A stretch of 64,000 bases of DNA from the NCBI RefSeq assembly GCF_000220525.1, contig NZ_AFPK01000028.1:1-64000 (forward strand), read 5' to 3'. This DNA is from Ochrovirga pacifica. GTDB lineage: Bacteria > Bacteroidota > Bacteroidia > Flavobacteriales > Flavobacteriaceae. Made by a program: the position numbers and the translations under genes. The notes beneath the pieces were generated by a model, which saw nothing but the letters and a program-made list of their open reading frames with translations, was not told the DNA's origin and ran no database searches. Positions 61,326-64,000 of this stretch are shown here, one piece after another (within the stretch, counting starts at the first letter, position 1; each line of letters begins with the position of its first letter).

Positions 61326-62050
61326 TACTTTTCTAAAATCCCTTTAGCGTATTTACTAGCTATTTTTTGGGTGAATTTTGGGAAATCTATAGGGGCATTA
61401 TCGTTGGCTTTGTCAGAGATAATTCGAATTACTTGATACGGAGTTTCATACGCTTCACAAACTTGTGCAACGGCTGCACCTTCCATTTCTACGCAAGACA
61501 AATTTGGTAACTGATTTTTTAATTGATTTTGTGTTTGTACATCGCTTATAAACTGATCTCCACTAGCAATTAACCCCATTACAACAGTGGGCAATTTGAT
61601 GTTAAATTCCTTTGCTTCTTCTTTAGATATATGTGTAAAATATGAGGCTTGAAATGCTGCAATACAGTCTTGAAGTAACTTGTTTTTAGGAGGAGTAAAA
61701 CTACTTTTTCCGATAAGAGGTATTTCGTGTTTTTTAAATAAAGGACTGGCATCCATATCGTGTTGTACTAAGCTGTTCGCCAATACCAAATCGCCAATAG
61801 CTAAAGTAGGATCTATAGCACCAGCAACTCCTGTAAAAATAATTTCTTTGGGGTTAAAATGTGCTATTAGTTGAGTTGTAGTTATTGCTGCTGCTACTTT
61901 TCCCCAATTAGAAAAAACCAAAACAACTTCTTGTTTATTTAATTTTCCTTGGTAGTATGTTCTTTGTCCTAAAACTAGTTTTTTTTGATCTGTAACGATG
62001 GTTAATAAAGCAGCCAATTCATCTTGCATGGCACTAATAATTCCAATCAT
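61316..62050 (-). CDS. mtnN: 5'-methylthioadenosine/S-adenosylhomocysteine nucleosidase
   Basis: A 244-aa MTAN that removes adenine from MTA and SAH. The conserved start IGIISAMQDELA (Glu12), FTGVAGAIDP, CVEMEGAAVAQVC (catalytic Glu) and RIISDKAND (catalytic Asp, about 207) are intact. A homologous futalosine hydrolase role is less likely given the standard menF route in this window. It is separated from the next gene by a 148-base gap with its own promoter. Confidence 0.92.
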   Translation of the reverse strand: MIGIISAMQDELAALLTIVTDQKKLVLGQRTYYQGKLNKQEVVLVFSNWGKVAAAITTTQLIAHFNPKEIIFTGVAGAIDPTLAIGDLVLANSLVQHDMDASPLFKKHEIPLIGKSSFTPPKNKLLQDCIAAFQASYFTHISKEEAKEFNIKLPTVVMGLIASGDQFISDVQTQNQLKNQLPNLSCVEMEGAAVAQVCEAYETPYQVIRIISDKANDNAPIDFPKFTQKIASKYAKGILEKYCN

Positions 62051-62090
62051 AATTTTTAGTTTTAATGTGTTTGGCTACTAACTTTTTGTT

Positions 62091-62753
62091 TTATAAAACA
62101 AGATTTCCGTCTTTTAGAACCAATTTTCTGTCGGCCATATTGGCTAAGGTTTCATTATGTGTTACAATAACAAAAGTTTGACGAAACTCATCCCTTAGTT
62201 TAAAAAATAGTTGATGTAAATTGTCGGCACTTTGAGTGTCTAGGTTTCCGCTGGGTTCATCTGCAAATACAATAGCGGGTTGGTTAATCAAAGCACGGGC
62301 AACAGCTACACGTTGTTGTTCTCCTCCTGATAGTTGACTAGGTTTGTTGTGTGCTTTGTTTTTAATTCCTAAAAAACTTAACAACTCTAAGGCTCTTTTT
62401 TGTACTTCTGCCTTTTTTTTATTGGCTATATATGCAGGAATGCAAATATTTTCTAGGGCAGTAAACTCTGGCAATAGTTGGTGGAATTGAAATACAAAAC
62501 CAATGTGTTGATTTCTAAAAGCTGCTAATTTTTTGTCTTTAAGACCAATAGGGGAAATGTTGTTAATTTTTAGAGAAACCTCAGGAATCAAATCAGGTAT
62601 ATCTAAGGTGCTAATAATCTGTAACAAAGTTGTTTTTCCTGCACCCGAAGGCCCAACAATTGCTACGACTTCTCCTTGTTTTATATGTAAATCAATTCCT
62701 TTAAGAACTTTGTGGTTAGAAAAGGTTTTTTGTATGTTTTTTGCAACAATCAT
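62091..62753 (-). CDS. lolD: Lipoprotein-releasing ABC ATPase LolD-type
   Basis: A 220-aa ABC ATPase of the LolD/MacB (o228) family with Walker [13 protein letters not shown] (about 33-44), signature [15 protein letters not shown], and Walker [13 protein letters not shown]. It would energise lipoprotein release from the inner membrane with LolC/E-type partners, which are not in the window. It lies 40 bases upstream of the nucleosidase gene on the same strand. Confidence 0.85.
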   Translation of the reverse strand: MIVAKNIQKTFSNHKVLKGIDLHIKQGEVVAIVGPSGAGKTTLLQIISTLDIPDLIPEVSLKINNISPIGLKDKKLAAFRNQHIGFVFQFHQLLPEFTALENICIPAYIANKKKAEVQKRALELLSFLGIKNKAHNKPSQLSGGEQQRVAVARALINQPAIVFADEPSGNLDTQSADNLHQLFFKLRDEFRQTFVIVTHNETLANMADRKLVLKDGNLVL

Positions 62754-62850
62754 AGACTAAAAAATAGTGAAACGAAAATACTAAAAAAGATAGGAAATCG
62801 ACTTTTTTGTTAAATACTTATCATTTTTAAATATTGTTAGTGGTAATTCC

Positions 62851-62858
62851 TATTTTTG
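62851..62858 (+). promoter_or_regulatory. -7 box of the sucC promoter
   Basis: TATTTTTG fits TAnnTTTG, 28 bases before the sucC ATG. The -33 is not clear. Confidence 0.5.
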
Positions 62859-62886
62859 AAACCATCAAAATTTTTAAGACTCAGTT

Positions 62887-64000
62887 ATGAATTTACACGA
62901 ATACCAAGGAAAAGAAATTTTAAAAAGCTTTGGCGTAAAAGTACCTATGGAAATTGTAGCTAGCACTCCCGAAGAAGCTTTGGAAGCAGCTCAAAAAATT
63001 AACGCAGAAAAAGGATGTACTATTTTTGCGGTAAAAGCACAAATCCATGCAGGAGGACGTGGAAAAGGAGGGGGTGTAAAAATTGCCAAGTCTATAGAGG
63101 AGGTAAAAACGTATGCAGATCAAATTTTAGGAATGATGTTGGTTACTCCACAAACTTCTGCAGAAGGAAAAGAGGTACATCAAGTATTGATTTCTGAAAA
63201 TGTATACTACGAAGGACCTTCTAAGCCAGAAGAATATTATATGTCTGTTTTGCTAAACAGAGCTACTGGAAAAAATATGATTATGTACTCTCCTGAAGGA
63301 GGAATGGATATTGAAGAAGTAGCCGAAAAAACACCAGAATTAATCTTTACAGAAGAAATAGATCCTGCTACAGGAATTTTACCGTTCCAAGCACGTAAAA
63401 TTGCTTTCAATTTAGGATTGTCTGGAGCTGCATTTAAAGATATGACCAAGTTTGCTATGGCATTGTACAAAGCATACGAAGGATCAGATTCTTCTTTGTT
63501 TGAAATCAATCCAGTATTTAAAACAGCAGACGATCAAATATTAGCTGTAGATGCTAAGGTATCTTTAGATGAAAATGCTTTGTATCGCCATAAAGATTAC
63601 GTTGCTTACAGAGATATTAGAGAAGAGCATCCAACAGAAGTTGAAGCAAAAGAAGCAGGATTGAACTATGTTGCTTTGGATGGAAACGTAGGATGTATGG
63701 TAAACGGAGCAGGATTGGCTATGGGAACTATGGATTTGATAAAACAAGCAGGAGGAGACCCAGCTAACTTTTTGGACGTAGGAGGTACTGCGGATGCAAA
63801 ACGTGTAGAGACAGCGTTTAGAATTATCTTAAAAGACCCAAAGGTAAAAGCTATTTTAGTAAACATTTTTGGAGGTATTGTACGTTGCGACCGTGTAGCA
63901 CAAGGAGTAGTTGATGCTTATAAAAACATGGGTGATAGCATAAACGTACCTATTATAGTTCGTTTGCAAGGAACCAATGCTGTAGAAGCAAAAGAATTGA
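62887..64000 (+). CDS. sucC: Succinyl-CoA synthetase beta subunit (cut by the window end)
   Basis: The first 371 codons of SucC, open to the window edge. It is the ATP-grasp subunit that couples succinyl-CoA to succinate with ATP or GTP in the TCA cycle. The family start MNLHEYQGKEILKSFGV, KAQIHAGGRGKGGGV, FEINPV and NIFGGIVRCDRVAQG are present. It lacks only about 25-30 residues at the C-terminus by family length. I see no sucD before the edge. Confidence 0.95.
   Translation, partial: MNLHEYQGKEILKSFGVKVPMEIVASTPEEALEAAQKINAEKGCTIFAVKAQIHAGGRGKGGGVKIAKSIEEVKTYADQILGMMLVTPQTSAEGKEVHQVLISENVYYEGPSKPEEYYMSVLLNRATGKNMIMYSPEGGMDIEEVAEKTPELIFTEEIDPATGILPFQARKIAFNLGLSGAAFKDMTKFAMALYKAYEGSDSSLFEINPVFKTADDQILAVDAKVSLDENALYRHKDYVAYRDIREEHPTEVEAKEAGLNYVALDGNVGCMVNGAGLAMGTMDLIKQAGGDPANFLDVGGTADAKRVETAFRIILKDPKVKAILVNIFGGIVRCDRVAQGVVDAYKNMGDSINVPIIVRLQGTNAVEAKEL

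Noticed and set aside
1-64000. tRNA, rRNA or tmRNA genes
   Set aside because: No cloverleaf arms or rRNA-like conserved blocks recognised by eye in any gap; a covariance-model scan would be decisive.

Overview
The window looks like chromosomal DNA of a marine-type member of the Flavobacteriaceae (Bacteroidota). The evidence is low G+C with strong A/T bias, start codons without Shine-Dalgarno sequences, several TAnnTTTG -7 promoter boxes typical of the phylum, a subtilase with a type IX secretion sorting domain, and lineage families such as DUF5723, the GYDIA GHMP kinase and the small ECF sigma/anti-sigma/'sensor' operon. Most of the 64 kb is dense housekeeping DNA in short co-oriented operons. 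I recognise no rRNA, tRNA, CRISPR array, prophage or insertion sequence.

Left part (1-10.7 kb): a CPA1 cation/proton antiporter; an operon truA - ABC exporter - ridA - class A penicillin-binding protein (minus strand); a YfcE-like phosphoesterase; a long-chain acyl-CoA synthetase; and a divergent oxyR/dps pair, in which OxyR has both redox cysteines at the E. coli positions 199 and 208.

10.8-16 kb: a tight four-gene plus-strand operon encoding a complete glucosylglycerate (or mannosylglycerate) cycle: HAD sugar-phosphoglycerate phosphatase, glycerate 2-kinase, GT81 glycosyl-3-phosphoglycerate synthase and GH13_18 phosphorylase. It could make a compatible solute from nucleotide sugar plus 3-phosphoglycerate and return it to sugar-1-phosphate plus 2-phosphoglycerate. 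Two inverted repeats lie just upstream.

16-19.4 kb: the clearest accessory insert, visibly more AT-rich in the lines I counted. It is a two-gene minus-strand module of a DUF4297/Cap4-like nuclease and an SMC/Rad50-like ABC ATPase with a CPTC zinc-hook motif, which resembles a minimal Lamassu / ABC-3C anti-phage system. A terminator that serves no adjacent gene sits in the divergent gap on its right.

19.5-34.5 kb: a class C beta-lactamase-like lipoprotein, an SDR oxidoreductase, folK with a downstream LRR-protein kinase fusion, sppA, a small lipoprotein, purB, a MORN-repeat protein with 13 copies of an unfamiliar charged repeat, mnmA, a T9SS subtilase, a nitronate monooxygenase-like enzyme, a DUF1456 protein and a PIN-PhoH ATPase.

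34.6-50.8 kb: a secreted GH2 glycosidase whose usual acid/base Glu is Asn; a lone OppC-type permease with a tail-specific protease; the surE - small membrane protein - lpxB - comEC operon; a periplasmic thioredoxin; a POT peptide transporter; and a DUF5723 outer-membrane protein paired with a large lipoprotein.

50.8-64 kb: mevalonate-pathway genes (HMG-CoA reductase and GYDIA kinase), an acidic pRiA4b-ORF3-like protein, a hotdog thioesterase with isochorismate synthase (menaquinone), a sigma/anti-sigma/sensor operon behind an unrecognised 494-aa gene, an MBL hydrolase, a Pmp3 protein, an alpha/beta hydrolase, a dihydroorotase homologue lacking its HxH metal ligands, an MTA/SAH nucleosidase, lolD, and sucC, which runs off the right edge.
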